DNA from: Naegleria lovaniensis
Taxonomy: Eukaryota; Heterolobosea; Eutetramitea; Acrasida; Naegleriidae
Direction of reading: 5' to 3'
DNA length: 64,000 nt
NCBI RefSeq assembly: GCF_003324165.1
Contig: NW_025407856.1
Span: 310,001 to 374,000 of the forward strand
In this document: piece after piece, positions 40,456 through 51,067 of the stretch
Position numbering within the stretch: position 1 is the stretch's first letter
Layout: each line of letters starts with the position of its first letter
Translations under genes and position numbers: made by a program
The notes under the pieces: model-generated
What the model was told of the DNA's origin: nothing
Databases searched by the model: none
Seen by the model: the letters and a program-made list of their open reading frames with translations, nothing else

Positions 40456-40471
40456 CGGAGTAAAAACTCCG
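40456..40471 (+). repeat. 3'-flank hairpin
   Basis: CGGAGT-AAAA-ACTCCG, a perfect 6-bp stem with a four-A loop, 26 nt after the stop codon of the Ser-rich protein gene. May form in its 3' UTR. Confidence 0.55.
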
Positions 40472-40652
40472 TATGGAAAAAATTGTCAGAGTATTTATTG
40501 TTCACAAACGAAATGCATTCTGTGAAATTCCAACCACAAAAAAACAAACCACTTGGCTCTAGTATCCTCAGTATTCAATAACTCTCTCTCGAGTGTCCAC
40601 ATCTGTACATAATCAACCTTTTCACAATTAAAGAACTTGGTTTTTTCTAGTC

Positions 40653-42845
40653 ATGCTGCTGACAGCTCCAGCCTACAGAATGTCAAATGTCATTCTAGCA
40701 CTCACGATCGTATTCTATTCCACATTACTTGTTCATGCTGACATGAACTCTCCCATCATCTCTCCCAATGAATATCCAAGCTCAGTTCGAACTCCCCAAT
40801 ACAAACTCTTCTGGAAATTTCACACTCAAACTCCTGGTGTCATTCAATCCACAGATGTGATTGAATTTGCCATTCAAGCTCAAACACGTGGATGGCTCGC
40901 TCTCGGTCTCGATTTCCAAGACGGAATTGGTATGAAACAAGCAGATTGTTTCATTGGTTTCTTCGATCAGGAAAACTCTCAACCCATGATTTACGATTTT
41001 TGGCTTCCTGGAAAATCCATTCCCAAAAACGATTCCTTATTCGGAGGTGTCGATAACATTTTGCAACGAGCAGGAAGTCTCAACTCTCAAGGAGTCACTA
41101 CTTTAAAATTCACTCGACTCATTGATACTGGAGATGTTCATTCGGATCATGTTGTGAAAAACAAAACCATTGCCATTAGTTGGGCGTTCAATGTTCACAC
41201 TCAAGACATTACACAGAAACATACCTATCATGGAGATTTTGAGGTGAATTTAGTGACACATGTGGGTGAATTGAATTTATATCCTGAACCAGTGTTGCAA
41301 TTTCATTTGATTGCTACTGGAAGTGTGGCTTTGGTCATGATTTGTTTTGGTTTATCGTATTCCATCTTTTCCATGAAAGAAAAGAATTTTTTTATTGATT
41401 TGGTTTTCCATAAGAGGTTATTGAAATTAATCAGAAATCGATGGTTAGGCTCCATGTTCAATTCAATTTTGGATTTGACATTGGGTGAGGTGTTTTTAGT
41501 TTTGTGTCATTTGTGTTTGGCCACGACATGGTTTTTATATGGTTACTTTAATGCAACTTCTTCACAAGTAGCAAAAGGATTGGCCTACGCTTTGATTTTC
41601 AGTTTAGCAACAACTTTATTACCTATAACTCGTTATTCTGTTTTTATTCATGTGTTTGGAATTTCATTTGAACGAGCTGTGAAATTCCATAAATGGCAAG
41701 CACGATTGAGTTTCTTATTGGCCACCAGTCATGGTATTTTGATGGTTGTTTCGAGAGCCAATGATAATAATTTATTGGATTTAGTGAGTGTGGACTCTCC
41801 TGATTTTGTTCTCTTTGGACCCATTGCTTGGTTCTCTTTATTGATTTTAATCATCTTCTCGTTTCAAACGATTCGAAGAAAATTATGGGAATTATTCAAG
41901 GCAGTACATTACATCTTTGTTCCAACTCTATTAGTGATGATTTCCTTGCATGCCAATGGATGGACTCGAACGTTACCAATTTTATCCATTTCCTTGTTCT
42001 TGCTCGTTGTGGATCATGCATTGAGAATGGTGTTAGGTTATTTGGTTCCTGCTCGAATTGCTCGTTTGGAATACAATGAAGAAACTCAAGTAACGACGTG
42101 TGTGTTTGAAAAGCCACAGTTTGCATTTTGGTCTTTGGATCGAGAGAGTTTGGGAATGGGTAAATTTGTCTATGTCTATATACCAAGAGTGAATGCATTC
42201 CAAGCCCATCCATTCACTGTGAGTAGTTTTACAAAATTGGATTCGACAGTGGAATTCACATGTCATGTGAAAAATTTGGGACATGGATGGACACAATCAT
42301 TGGCCAAAGTCGCTCAAGAAAAGTATCACTCCTCTGGTGAATTGATGGCTCGTGTCGAAGGTCCGTACGGTAAACTCTCCGTGCATTTACCTTCGTACTC
42401 AACAGTCATACTCGTTGCAGGAGGTATTGGAATTACACCCATTCATGCTATTTATTCGGAATTGATGGCCAATAAGGGAACCAATCAGAATGTGTATTTG
42501 GTGTGGACCATGCAAAACAATGCCTTGTTACAACATTTTCCAGCGCTCTTGAATCAGAAAGAAAATGTGAAGCAGAGTTTCTATTTTACAAGACAGGAAC
42601 AATTTAATGCAGCTGCTGTCAATGGTCAAACAGATGCGAGAATGCACTTTGGAGAGAGACCAAACTTTGAAAAGATTTTGGAAAATAGTGTCTTGTCGAG
42701 TGTGGATTCATTTAGTGACAAGTATGCGGCTGTGGTTGTGTGTGGACCTCATGAAATGATTGTCGATGTGAATAATGGAGCTAGAAATGCCTCAAAATCC
42801 ACTGGTGTGAAGTTTCACATCCACAAAGAAGTGTTCGAGCTCTAA
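40653..42845 (+). CDS. DOMON-ferric reductase/NOX-type oxidoreductase
   Basis: 730 aa. Signal peptide or signal anchor at 10-30 (VILALTIVFYSTLLVHA), then a DOMON domain (~45-205: YKLFWKFHTQ, IEFAIQAQTRGWLALGLDF, CFIGFFD). Six or so TM helices follow at ~215-460, with two HX13H pairs (HKWQARLSFLLATSH and HYIFVPTLLVMISLH) for bis-heme ligation. The FAD domain has HPFTVSSF; NADPH motifs are GGIGITPIHAIYSE and VVVCGPHEMI. Such proteins move electrons from cytosolic NADPH across the membrane; here a DOMON, which can bind heme or sugars, sits on the outer face. Single exon. Confidence 0.88.
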   Translation: MLLTAPAYRMSNVILALTIVFYSTLLVHADMNSPIISPNEYPSSVRTPQYKLFWKFHTQTPGVIQSTDVIEFAIQAQTRGWLALGLDFQDGIGMKQADCFIGFFDQENSQPMIYDFWLPGKSIPKNDSLFGGVDNILQRAGSLNSQGVTTLKFTRLIDTGDVHSDHVVKNKTIAISWAFNVHTQDITQKHTYHGDFEVNLVTHVGELNLYPEPVLQFHLIATGSVALVMICFGLSYSIFSMKEKNFFIDLVFHKRLLKLIRNRWLGSMFNSILDLTLGEVFLVLCHLCLATTWFLYGYFNATSSQVAKGLAYALIFSLATTLLPITRYSVFIHVFGISFERAVKFHKWQARLSFLLATSHGILMVVSRANDNNLLDLVSVDSPDFVLFGPIAWFSLLILIIFSFQTIRRKLWELFKAVHYIFVPTLLVMISLHANGWTRTLPILSISLFLLVVDHALRMVLGYLVPARIARLEYNEETQVTTCVFEKPQFAFWSLDRESLGMGKFVYVYIPRVNAFQAHPFTVSSFTKLDSTVEFTCHVKNLGHGWTQSLAKVAQEKYHSSGELMARVEGPYGKLSVHLPSYSTVILVAGGIGITPIHAIYSELMANKGTNQNVYLVWTMQNNALLQHFPALLNQKENVKQSFYFTRQEQFNAAAVNGQTDARMHFGERPNFEKILENSVLSSVDSFSDKYAAVVVCGPHEMIVDVNNGARNASKSTGVKFHIHKEVFEL

Positions 42846-42904
42846 AAATTCATGTAGTTCTAATGATAAATATTTCAAATTGCTATTGAAAAGTGGATGT
42901 CGAA

Positions 42905-45652
42905 TCAATCAGACATGAATTTATCTTCCAAAATACATGTAATAATATCCAAGCAATAAAAATCAGCAATTCTATAAATGTAATTCAATTTGGTTTTCTT
43001 ATTCATCCAGGGATCAATTCTCGACGGTGGTGTCAAATATAAAAGGTCTACCAAATTAATCAAATCATTTTCATTCAGTGTGACTGGATTTTGGAGTTCA
43101 ATGCAATTTTGTCCTCTTTCTTTAAAATCTGCAGAAAGCATTCTCTCAAAGAACTTGGATGTCATGAGAGCAATGGCAGAGTCGAGAGTGATACTTTTCA
43201 TTCTGTCCTTCTCTTGATCGTGTATGATGAGAGTTAAATCTCCTGTTCTTTGTGAAGCATCTAAATCTTTACGTAGAGTGCGAAGAAAACTTAACAACGT
43301 TGTTATGGGGTCAGCCAAATAGAGTCGATAGGAGTGATTGGTCGAGGACGTATGGTTGATATTTTTCAAGGAATTAATATTTGAGGGACCGTTTGATGAA
43401 AGCGTGGTTTGAGGTGAACCATGTTTAACTTGCTTGAACTGCTCAAGTTTTGTCAAGATGGTTTTTGGAAGTTCTGAACAATCGTTGATTGGAACTTTCA
43501 TACCGTTTCGTTTCAGGAATGACAGGCATATCATTTCTACTCTACCTAAATGTTGACAAGATTTGAGAATATTCACTACATTCTTTTCATTGACGAGCCC
43601 AGTCTCTAATCTTCGTATTAGATATGAATCAAGAGTGGATCCCAAAGCTGGGAATTTGATAGTCTTTTCTAACAGTTCGATAATTTCATTCACATCACGA
43701 AATTCAATGTCCAAGCCATGTAAATAATCAACGATGTCAGACAGTTGCGATTCATCAAACGGAGTTTCAAGGATCATGGATTTGTCATAACTAATGTTAC
43801 CAAACTCTTCTCCAAATAACCTCATGGCTATTATTCGGCTTATTTGAACGCTTTGCCTACGGTCTATTGATGTCACAGTGACGAATGGAATTGGAAATGA
43901 AGTGTCAGAAATTTTAGAAACATAATTTTTCAAGAAGTCACAATTTGTAATTTTGTACTCTAGTTTTGTGACGTTTGGCAGATGAGGCTTTTCACCACAA
44001 GGATTGTATCCACCAATCGAATATACTCTATTGTAATTGTCACAATAAACCAGGCATGAGTCAAATGGTATCGACAATGCCAATCCATCTGATACCTTGT
44101 ACCAGCTGTTGCTGTAAATGTCAATAATTATCATTTCATCAATATAATGTCTTCGATCAAAATGATCATTAATTAGACCGTTACATATCACAAAATATCG
44201 ATCATCTACTAGTGTACTAGATTTGTTATAAGACATGATAAATTGTCGATGATCGTCGTAGGTAAGATATGCATTTAGAGTGTTGTCGTGACCATCTTTC
44301 TCAAAGTGATTTCTTCTCAATAAGCAAGGAGCTTTGTACAAGGTCCATTCCTTTCTTTTAAATGAATAGACGTAAAGATTGTTGGAAAGTGGACCAAAAG
44401 GCTTCTCTCTTGTTTTTCCTCCATAAATTAAGAGTTCATCTCTGGACTCACAATATTCTGAACAATGATAGGCAACCTTTGTGAAGAGCGTGGATGTGTC
44501 ATGTTCATCAAAATCCTCTTCATCGCTGTCATTCGAATGATACTTGTTGGTGCTTTTTGTGATTCTACCACCTCGTTTAACAATGTTCGAGTAATCCTCA
44601 GAGAGATAGCGCCATGTATTGCTTTCCAAATTGATTTCAATAATTTCGTTAGAATATTGGTCCGTGTTATATTCATATCCAGCAACAATGTACAAAAAAT
44701 CACCTCTAACAAATGCTGAATGACCCTCTCGCTTTGGAAGTTTTTCTTGTTTTGAATTATTTCGTATTGGTGTCAAAACATTCCATTGTTGCTTGTCAAC
44801 ATCAAATTCATATAAATTATTAGAAGTGACCACGGAGTTTGTTCTTCCTCCAAATACATAGATTTTTCTTCTCTTTTTGCAAACACACACTGAGTGGTAA
44901 AAACATGGATTAACATACATGGGAATTGCTCTTTGTGGAGTATGCATGGTATTGTGACCATTTGAAGACTGCGTCAAGTCGTTTGAGTTTTCAATATTAG
45001 CATTAGGTGGATTCAAATTGCTGCTACTTGAGGAAGCAGGATTTGAATTTTCATCGACATGTGGTGTCGATATTAGGGTTGACAGTCGTTTCCATTTTTC
45101 ACTTTCAACATCATATTCTAGAAAACAGTTTGAGTTCAATTCCTTTCTGGTGCTTCCTCCAAAAGCATAAATTCGAGAGTTTAAATACACTGCTTTGTGT
45201 AGATGAATGCCAAGCGGCAGCGATTGAGGAGGTATAATGTTGTTTCCGCACCAATCTGATGAAGAGGATAAATTTTGCTCATTGCATGAAGAGGGTCCAC
45301 CAGTTCGTGGATTTGCAGGTGTAAATTTAAAATCTGCCTTAATTTGTTGTTGGGGCGTGCTGTTCATGAGAAGGGTGTGAATACTTGGAACGACTTTGAT
45401 CTCACATAAGTGATGGCGAGAATTAGGTTGTGGCTGATGACAGTGACTGTCTCCTACGCTCACACTCTCATCACAACATTGACAACGCGAAAAGCAACAT
45501 TCCTGTTCTAAATCCAAATTAAAAACTTTGTACTTGCTTTGCGATAGCGATGATGCAGGTTCATGTTGTTGTTGTTCTGAAACTTCTATCCATTTTCCGA
45601 CACATTCTGAGTGTTGCAGAAGCTTCCTTTCTACGCTAGGCAGAATTCCCAT
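42905..45652 (-). CDS. kelch-repeat protein with BTB domains
   Basis: 915 aa, single exon. N-terminal Cys cluster (CFSRCQCCDESVSVGDSHC). Kelch blades at ~150-570: KAVYLNSRIYAFGGSTRKELNS, RRKIYVFGGRTNSVVTSNNLYEFD, DFLYIVAGYEYNTDQYSNEI, DELLIYGGKTREKPFG, NRVYSIGGY. A BTB/BACK-like region at ~620-740 is followed by a clear BTB at ~815-905: GDLTLIIHDQ, AIALMTSKFFERMLSADFKERGQNCIELQNP, LVDLLYLTPP. The order kelch then BTB is reversed from the animal KLHL family. Likely a Cul3 adaptor or cytoskeletal scaffold. MGILPS at the start fits an N-myristoylation site. Confidence 0.85.
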   Translation of the reverse strand: MGILPSVERKLLQHSECVGKWIEVSEQQQHEPASSLSQSKYKVFNLDLEQECCFSRCQCCDESVSVGDSHCHQPQPNSRHHLCEIKVVPSIHTLLMNSTPQQQIKADFKFTPANPRTGGPSSCNEQNLSSSSDWCGNNIIPPQSLPLGIHLHKAVYLNSRIYAFGGSTRKELNSNCFLEYDVESEKWKRLSTLISTPHVDENSNPASSSSSNLNPPNANIENSNDLTQSSNGHNTMHTPQRAIPMYVNPCFYHSVCVCKKRRKIYVFGGRTNSVVTSNNLYEFDVDKQQWNVLTPIRNNSKQEKLPKREGHSAFVRGDFLYIVAGYEYNTDQYSNEIIEINLESNTWRYLSEDYSNIVKRGGRITKSTNKYHSNDSDEEDFDEHDTSTLFTKVAYHCSEYCESRDELLIYGGKTREKPFGPLSNNLYVYSFKRKEWTLYKAPCLLRRNHFEKDGHDNTLNAYLTYDDHRQFIMSYNKSSTLVDDRYFVICNGLINDHFDRRHYIDEMIIIDIYSNSWYKVSDGLALSIPFDSCLVYCDNYNRVYSIGGYNPCGEKPHLPNVTKLEYKITNCDFLKNYVSKISDTSFPIPFVTVTSIDRRQSVQISRIIAMRLFGEEFGNISYDKSMILETPFDESQLSDIVDYLHGLDIEFRDVNEIIELLEKTIKFPALGSTLDSYLIRRLETGLVNEKNVVNILKSCQHLGRVEMICLSFLKRNGMKVPINDCSELPKTILTKLEQFKQVKHGSPQTTLSSNGPSNINSLKNINHTSSTNHSYRLYLADPITTLLSFLRTLRKDLDASQRTGDLTLIIHDQEKDRMKSITLDSAIALMTSKFFERMLSADFKERGQNCIELQNPVTLNENDLINLVDLLYLTPPSRIDPWMNKKTKLNYIYRIADFYCLDIITCILEDKFMSD

Positions 45653-46322
45653 TTTTTCATTGGTTGTTGTGTTAGGAATGGATGATATGCAAAGACTAGT
45701 TGAAGCAAAGTATTTAAATTTGTATTATTTCCAGTGGTGTTGAGATCTTTAGGCTGTTTAATGGGATCAGATAGAATTATTTTGTTGAATTACTATTTAT
45801 CAAAATTTCCATTATTGGTAGATTTAAATGGCATCCATTCTGCAACAAGAAAATATTTGAAAATTCCTGATGGATGCTCTCTAGAGAGAAACCATTTAAT
45901 TCCGAATAAAATCCGACCAATTAATATTAGCAATCATATTTTCTCGGCAATGGTACGATCATGTGTAGTTCAGGAATTCATGATTTAATCTTTCGGCTCA
46001 TTTTTTTCTTTTCGAAAGACTTTGAGAAATTAAGAGTGACAAAAAGCGCGGGAAAAATTTGCAGGCCAAATACTTCGAAGTATTTATGAAAATGGGTCAA
46101 ATACATTTCTTCCTAATGTTTTGCTTGCAAACCTTTCTTCATGCATGGCGTCACGTTATTATCATTCTAAAACCTTGAAATTGGAAGTCGCCACAAAAGG
46201 GCTACCTTCCAAATCGCATTCATCAAAAAAAAATTTTGATTCTCGCTGTTGGAAGCACTCACGAGAGAAGGATTTCGGAAATTGTGTTTAAATATTGTTA
46301 TTACTGAGAGAAATAGAGAAAT
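45653..46322. other. intergenic divergent region
   Basis: 670 bp between the kelch/BTB and RBR starts. A plus ORF at 45734-45988 opens only at GTG and has no motif. No other structure seen. Confidence 0.5.
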
Positions 46323-49300
46323 ATGGGAAACAGCCCAGTTGTACAGCCATCAGTATCACCAATACCAACAACAACAAATGGGAATGGATATAACAATGGA
46401 GGCAATGCATTAACGAATAATAATTCTGTAGGTGGACGAGTCTCTCCGATACTCACTTCATCACAGCAGCAACAACAACAGCAAGTACAACTCTATTGCG
46501 ATTTCATTCCCGGTGATGAGGTCAAGGTGAAAAGGTTGCAATATACGATGGCATTCCCTTCGGGTACATCACCCCTCCAACAACCATCAAGCATTCTGGT
46601 CTCGGGATCGACGAATTCATCCGTACCCTACAATTTGAACTCAAATCAACAAGCCTATACAAACAACGTTGGAGGTTCTTCTCAACCAAATAATGTTAGC
46701 AATTATAACTATGGAAATAATACGAGTTATTACAACGATAATAACAACTATGGAACAGCAATCACGAATCATGTAAATAGTGTAACAACAACAAGTAATA
46801 AGAAAGTTCTTCCTCCTATGCAAGAGCAGCACATGTATCCATCATTTACGGAGAATGAACTACATAGTCCTCCTCCCATTCTTCCACCCAATTCCTTTCA
46901 TCCACCATTGCACACACATTATTCATCCACACCGTCTTACAATAGTGGCAGTAACGTTAATAATTATAATCCATCATCAACAACAACTAACAATAATTCT
47001 CGGAACACATTGAATCAATCAGTTCAGCACCAACATGGAGCAGCCAAAAATCCATCGTTAAAAATTGCAACCCCCAACAAGACCAAAATAGTGGATGATT
47101 TTGTGTTGATTGATCCTGCAAGTCCTCTTGTGCCACCTCCAACTACCGGTTCTGTAATTCCAACAACTAGTCCTTATTTTGTACAGCAATCTCAACAACA
47201 ACAGGCTTCAAACAATGCTTCCTCAGTAGTTCTAACCAATCAACCACCTCAATATCATTATCCTTATAACTCCAATTATTCGTTATTGAACCCGTCCTCA
47301 ATAAGATATGACATAACGGTGAATCCTGTACAGGCATCAAATACTCATGGCGTACATTGGAATTCTTTATATCAACAGCAGCAACCATTGCCAGAAAATA
47401 ATAGTAGTGTTGGGGTATTACTTACAAATACCTCAACAAGTCAAGTGAAGGGTGGATATTTAGGTCAACCAGGACGAACACCAGTCACCGGGCAAGAACA
47501 TCCTCAATTTGTAATGCCTCCACCACCAGTTCCTATTAATGACCTAAATAGCTATCAAAAACACTCGTTTCCAACCTCACAATATCCATACAGTCAAATG
47601 GCTTTCTTTTATCCATATTTATATGACGACCATTTCTATAATTCAGTTCATATTGTTAAATCAGTGAAAGTTAGACTTGTACCTGCAAATGATCAACAAC
47701 AATTGTTACAGCCTCCCTCAACAAATTACGGTGTTGGCAAACAGTCGAATAACATGTATACCTCACAAAACTCATCAAAATTAACGGTACCATCGAATCC
47801 TAATGTAGCTACGACAAGTCCTCAATTAATATCAATTGTAGAAATTACTCTCGAGGATGATCCCTATCAGTTAGTTTTCTCAATCAATGATTTAGAACAA
47901 ATACCAAACGAAAAACATCATCAAAGAAGAATTGAATATAGAATCATTGAGAGATATGTGTCGTTGTGTAGACAAACACAATCCTATGTTCCCACATCAT
48001 CCTCTACGACCCCATATCCTGTCATTGACCCAGTTCCATACATTTTAGATCTTTACACAGAGCACATTAAAAAAGGAATTGCATTGGTACGACTGGACTT
48101 GGTTTCTCTTGGCCTTGGAGATGAAGATGTTAAATGTATTGCATGGACATTATTACCGCCATGGTCAGTTGGATCATCAGTCCGAAGATTGAATCTAAGT
48201 GGAAACAAGATCACTTCGAAAGGTGCCCAATACATTTCGAATGCATTTATGAACTCGGCACCTCAGCTGCAAACCAAGAAAATGTCGAATAGCGCCTTTG
48301 CTGTCAAAGAACTAGATTTAAGTTTCAATAAGGATATTGGATTCATTGGTGCTCAATTTTTAGCAGGCATGCTAATACGTAACACATCACTTACATACAT
48401 TAATCTTGCACAAACAGGTATCACGCCCCAGGGATGTGACTTGATTATTAATGCTCTCATTCAAAACAATGAAAGTTCCATCATCAAATTGGATCTAAGA
48501 CATGACATGGTGGGAGAAGAGCAAATTAAGAAAATGTGTAAACTTGTAGAAATTCGCAAGTCGTTATGCTTTTTGGAATTTTATCCTTACAAAGAAATGA
48601 TAGAAGGAAGCATCAATGAGGGAACAAATGAGGAAGGTTGGCTCTCTTACGACGGATGGGTCAAGCATGCAATGCTCAGAGAACTACTTGAAAAGAATGT
48701 GGAATATATGAAAAATCATCCCAGCAAGTTACAAAAGAAGGCTGCAATGAGCATCAATAAGACGCCGTCCGCTTCACCATCTACAATAGACAATAATTTG
48801 GATACTCTCAATTCAATGCTTAATTCAATATTTTCAACAATATCAGGTACAAGTGGTACGAGTTCAACCTCCAGCAAAGAGAAGGAGCTGACAAACGATA
48901 CAGAATTATCATTTGACAACGATATTTTCAGTTTGAGTATGAGCTCATCTTTGAAAACGGAGAATGTGGTAAATTATCTCAAGTTGAGTGGGGAGGACAG
49001 TGTTGACTCAACACCTCCAACATCGTACTATGATGATTCCTCGATTATAACATGTGCCATTTGTTATGAAGACAAAAAACCAACAGATGGAACTGTATTT
49101 TTCATGGAAGAGTGTGAACACAAATTTTGCAGTGCATGTATTTTTGAGTACGTTAAGGACAAAATTGAGAAGGGAGAAGTAGACAGTATTCAATGTCCAG
49201 AATGCAACAGAAATTTATCTGTGATGGAAGTCAAGCAAATTTTGAATCAAGGAAAGCTGAACAAAATTTCACAAGATCATGACGCCTCCTCTCACACCGA

Positions 49301-49949
49301 AGACGACGATTTGTTTGCCAAGTACGAAGAATTTTCTCTCAAGAGAGCATTGGGAGGAATGAAGGATTTACTGTGGTGCCCTAATCCTAAATGTGGAAAC
49401 GCAATTATTGTTGAAGCAACACCATCACTCGGAATGGCATCGCCCATGTCTCCAAAGATGTTATCTCACAAAGCTTTACCATTGCAAGAGATACCAACTG
49501 GAGGTGAGCCATCATCTGTGTCAACTGCTAGTAATAGCAATGCTTCTCAAGCACAATCTTCTCAAACTGGTGGAGGAAGCGAACTATTAAGCCCAATACC
49601 AAGCTTTAGAAAACGAATGCCATCTGTTAAAGTACATTGCTCTCATTGTGGTTGGGACTTCTGCTCCAAATGCGTGCAAAAGTATCATCCTGGGCTGACT
49701 TGTGAGGAAAATGATGCAAGAAACAAATCTAAACAAGACGAACAATTCAAAGAATGGATGAAAGACCAAGGCGCTAAAGTATGCCCTACCTGTGGAGCCG
49801 TAATTCAAAAAACACGAGGCTGTAATTCCATGCAATGTAGTCAATGCAACACCAAATTTTGTTACTATTGCGGAAAAGCTTTTGATAGCTCTGAACGAGA
49901 ACACTACAAAAATTGTTACAAGTGGAGTCTATTTGGATTCAATTTATAA
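46323..49949 (+). CDS. LRR-RBR (RING-between-RING) E3 ubiquitin ligase
   Basis: 1208 aa, single exon. Residues 1-470 are Asn/Ser/Gln/Pro-rich and disordered, with QQQQQQQVQ. Residues ~600-780 are RNI-type LRRs (VRRLNLSGNKITSKGAQYIS, VKELDLSFNKDIGFIGAQFLA, LTYINLAQTGITPQG). The RBR unit follows at ~900-1200: RING1 CAICYEDKK...CEHKFCSACIFEY...CPECNRN; an IBR split by a ~65-residue Ser-rich insert (CPNPKCGN... then VHCSHCGWDFCSKCVQKYHPGLTC); and RING2 CPTCGAVIQKTRGCNSMQC...FCYYC. The likely catalytic Cys is in RGCNSMQC. RBR ligases form a thioester with ubiquitin like HECT enzymes. Confidence 0.9.
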   Translation: MGNSPVVQPSVSPIPTTTNGNGYNNGGNALTNNNSVGGRVSPILTSSQQQQQQQVQLYCDFIPGDEVKVKRLQYTMAFPSGTSPLQQPSSILVSGSTNSSVPYNLNSNQQAYTNNVGGSSQPNNVSNYNYGNNTSYYNDNNNYGTAITNHVNSVTTTSNKKVLPPMQEQHMYPSFTENELHSPPPILPPNSFHPPLHTHYSSTPSYNSGSNVNNYNPSSTTTNNNSRNTLNQSVQHQHGAAKNPSLKIATPNKTKIVDDFVLIDPASPLVPPPTTGSVIPTTSPYFVQQSQQQQASNNASSVVLTNQPPQYHYPYNSNYSLLNPSSIRYDITVNPVQASNTHGVHWNSLYQQQQPLPENNSSVGVLLTNTSTSQVKGGYLGQPGRTPVTGQEHPQFVMPPPPVPINDLNSYQKHSFPTSQYPYSQMAFFYPYLYDDHFYNSVHIVKSVKVRLVPANDQQQLLQPPSTNYGVGKQSNNMYTSQNSSKLTVPSNPNVATTSPQLISIVEITLEDDPYQLVFSINDLEQIPNEKHHQRRIEYRIIERYVSLCRQTQSYVPTSSSTTPYPVIDPVPYILDLYTEHIKKGIALVRLDLVSLGLGDEDVKCIAWTLLPPWSVGSSVRRLNLSGNKITSKGAQYISNAFMNSAPQLQTKKMSNSAFAVKELDLSFNKDIGFIGAQFLAGMLIRNTSLTYINLAQTGITPQGCDLIINALIQNNESSIIKLDLRHDMVGEEQIKKMCKLVEIRKSLCFLEFYPYKEMIEGSINEGTNEEGWLSYDGWVKHAMLRELLEKNVEYMKNHPSKLQKKAAMSINKTPSASPSTIDNNLDTLNSMLNSIFSTISGTSGTSSTSSKEKELTNDTELSFDNDIFSLSMSSSLKTENVVNYLKLSGEDSVDSTPPTSYYDDSSIITCAICYEDKKPTDGTVFFMEECEHKFCSACIFEYVKDKIEKGEVDSIQCPECNRNLSVMEVKQILNQGKLNKISQDHDASSHTEDDDLFAKYEEFSLKRALGGMKDLLWCPNPKCGNAIIVEATPSLGMASPMSPKMLSHKALPLQEIPTGGEPSSVSTASNSNASQAQSSQTGGGSELLSPIPSFRKRMPSVKVHCSHCGWDFCSKCVQKYHPGLTCEENDARNKSKQDEQFKEWMKDQGAKVCPTCGAVIQKTRGCNSMQCSQCNTKFCYYCGKAFDSSEREHYKNCYKWSLFGFNL

Positions 49950-50137
49950 TTTATTAATAGGAACAATGGTCTCAACAGAGACAACAATACCTTATTCATC
50001 ATTTGAAAAACAGTAAAGTTAAAGATTATCGTTAAAATTGACAGATTTCATTTTCAATTTGAAGAGTGAACTTGGAAAGAATCGTTCATAAATTCAATTT
50101 CTGGAAAGATCCTCAAATTTTGAAAAAAAACAAATTC

Positions 50138-50949
50138 ATGACAGGATCGTCTTCCAGCAACAAAAAACAACATTCTACAAATAAGAAGAAGCAAAAAGCG
50201 ACACCAATTGCTTCTGCATCTATCAACGAAAATAACATTTTAGATTTATCTTCTGTGAAACGATATGTTCCGAAATCCATTCCAACCTCTCTTTCCGAAA
50301 GTACGCTGAAAACTCCAAAATCAGTGTTGTGTATCATTCCTCCCGAAGAGGTTTGGGAGCCCATTCAAGCTATTAGAAATAAGTATGCAAACGGTAGGTC
50401 CATTGAATTGTATTTGAAATATTGAACATACAATTGGAATTTCGTAATTGAACATGTATTTTGAATAATTTCTCAATGACAGTTGAACGATGGCCTCAAC
50501 CTCACATCTGTATCCTTTATCCATTCATTCCAAAAGAATTTTATGACGAAGGACTCGACATTCTGAGGCCAATTCTCTCAAAAATCAAATCATTTCAAAT
50601 CACCCTGTCTCAATTCCATTACTTTGACACGATTCAACATTTAACAGACGACGGGTTGGGAACCATCCATTTAGAACCAGATCAATACGCAATTGAACAA
50701 TTAAGAGAATTACAACAAGCAGTCATGAAACCATTTCCTTATTGCAATGCATTGGTGAGAAAAGGTCGTTTTAATCCTCATTTAAGTGTAGGAGTTTTTG
50801 AAAGTGGCAAATTGAAAGATTTTATGAAAGATTTTCAAGATAGTTGGAAGAGTGTGAGTTTTATGGTGAAGGAAATTTGTATCATGAATCGAGGAGAAGA
50901 TAATGTTTCACCTTTTGAAATTATTCATCGAATTCCATTAGCAGAATAA
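50138..50949 (+). CDS. 2H phosphoesterase (2'-5' RNA ligase-like), two exons
   Basis: Exons 50138-50393 and 50483-50949 with an 89-nt intron (GTAGGT..ACAG); 240 aa. The splice joins NKYAN to VERWPQPHICILYPF, placing the first motif HICI in frame. The second motif is HLSV in NPHLSVGVF. H-x-T/S-x pairs at this spacing define the LigT/2H family acting on 2'-5' and cyclic phosphodiester RNA ends; the first motif has Cys where Thr or Ser is usual. The N-terminus (KKKQKATPIAS) is basic. A GTG at 50066 opens the frame earlier but is not credible. Confidence 0.8.
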
Positions 50950-51067
50950 ATGCAAGTCCAACAAGTTGAGATCTTTCTTTGAATTCTTTATGAGCTTTTA
51001 AACCTGTGGAGAGAAACAGTTTATGGGGTGTGAAAGTCGTTGAGAGCAGCTTCATAAACAGTTCACA

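Noticed and set aside
45734-45988. 85-codon open frame after the kelch/BTB gene's start region
   Set aside because: Opens only at GTG, no splice join to a credible ATG, and no motifs; likely chance.
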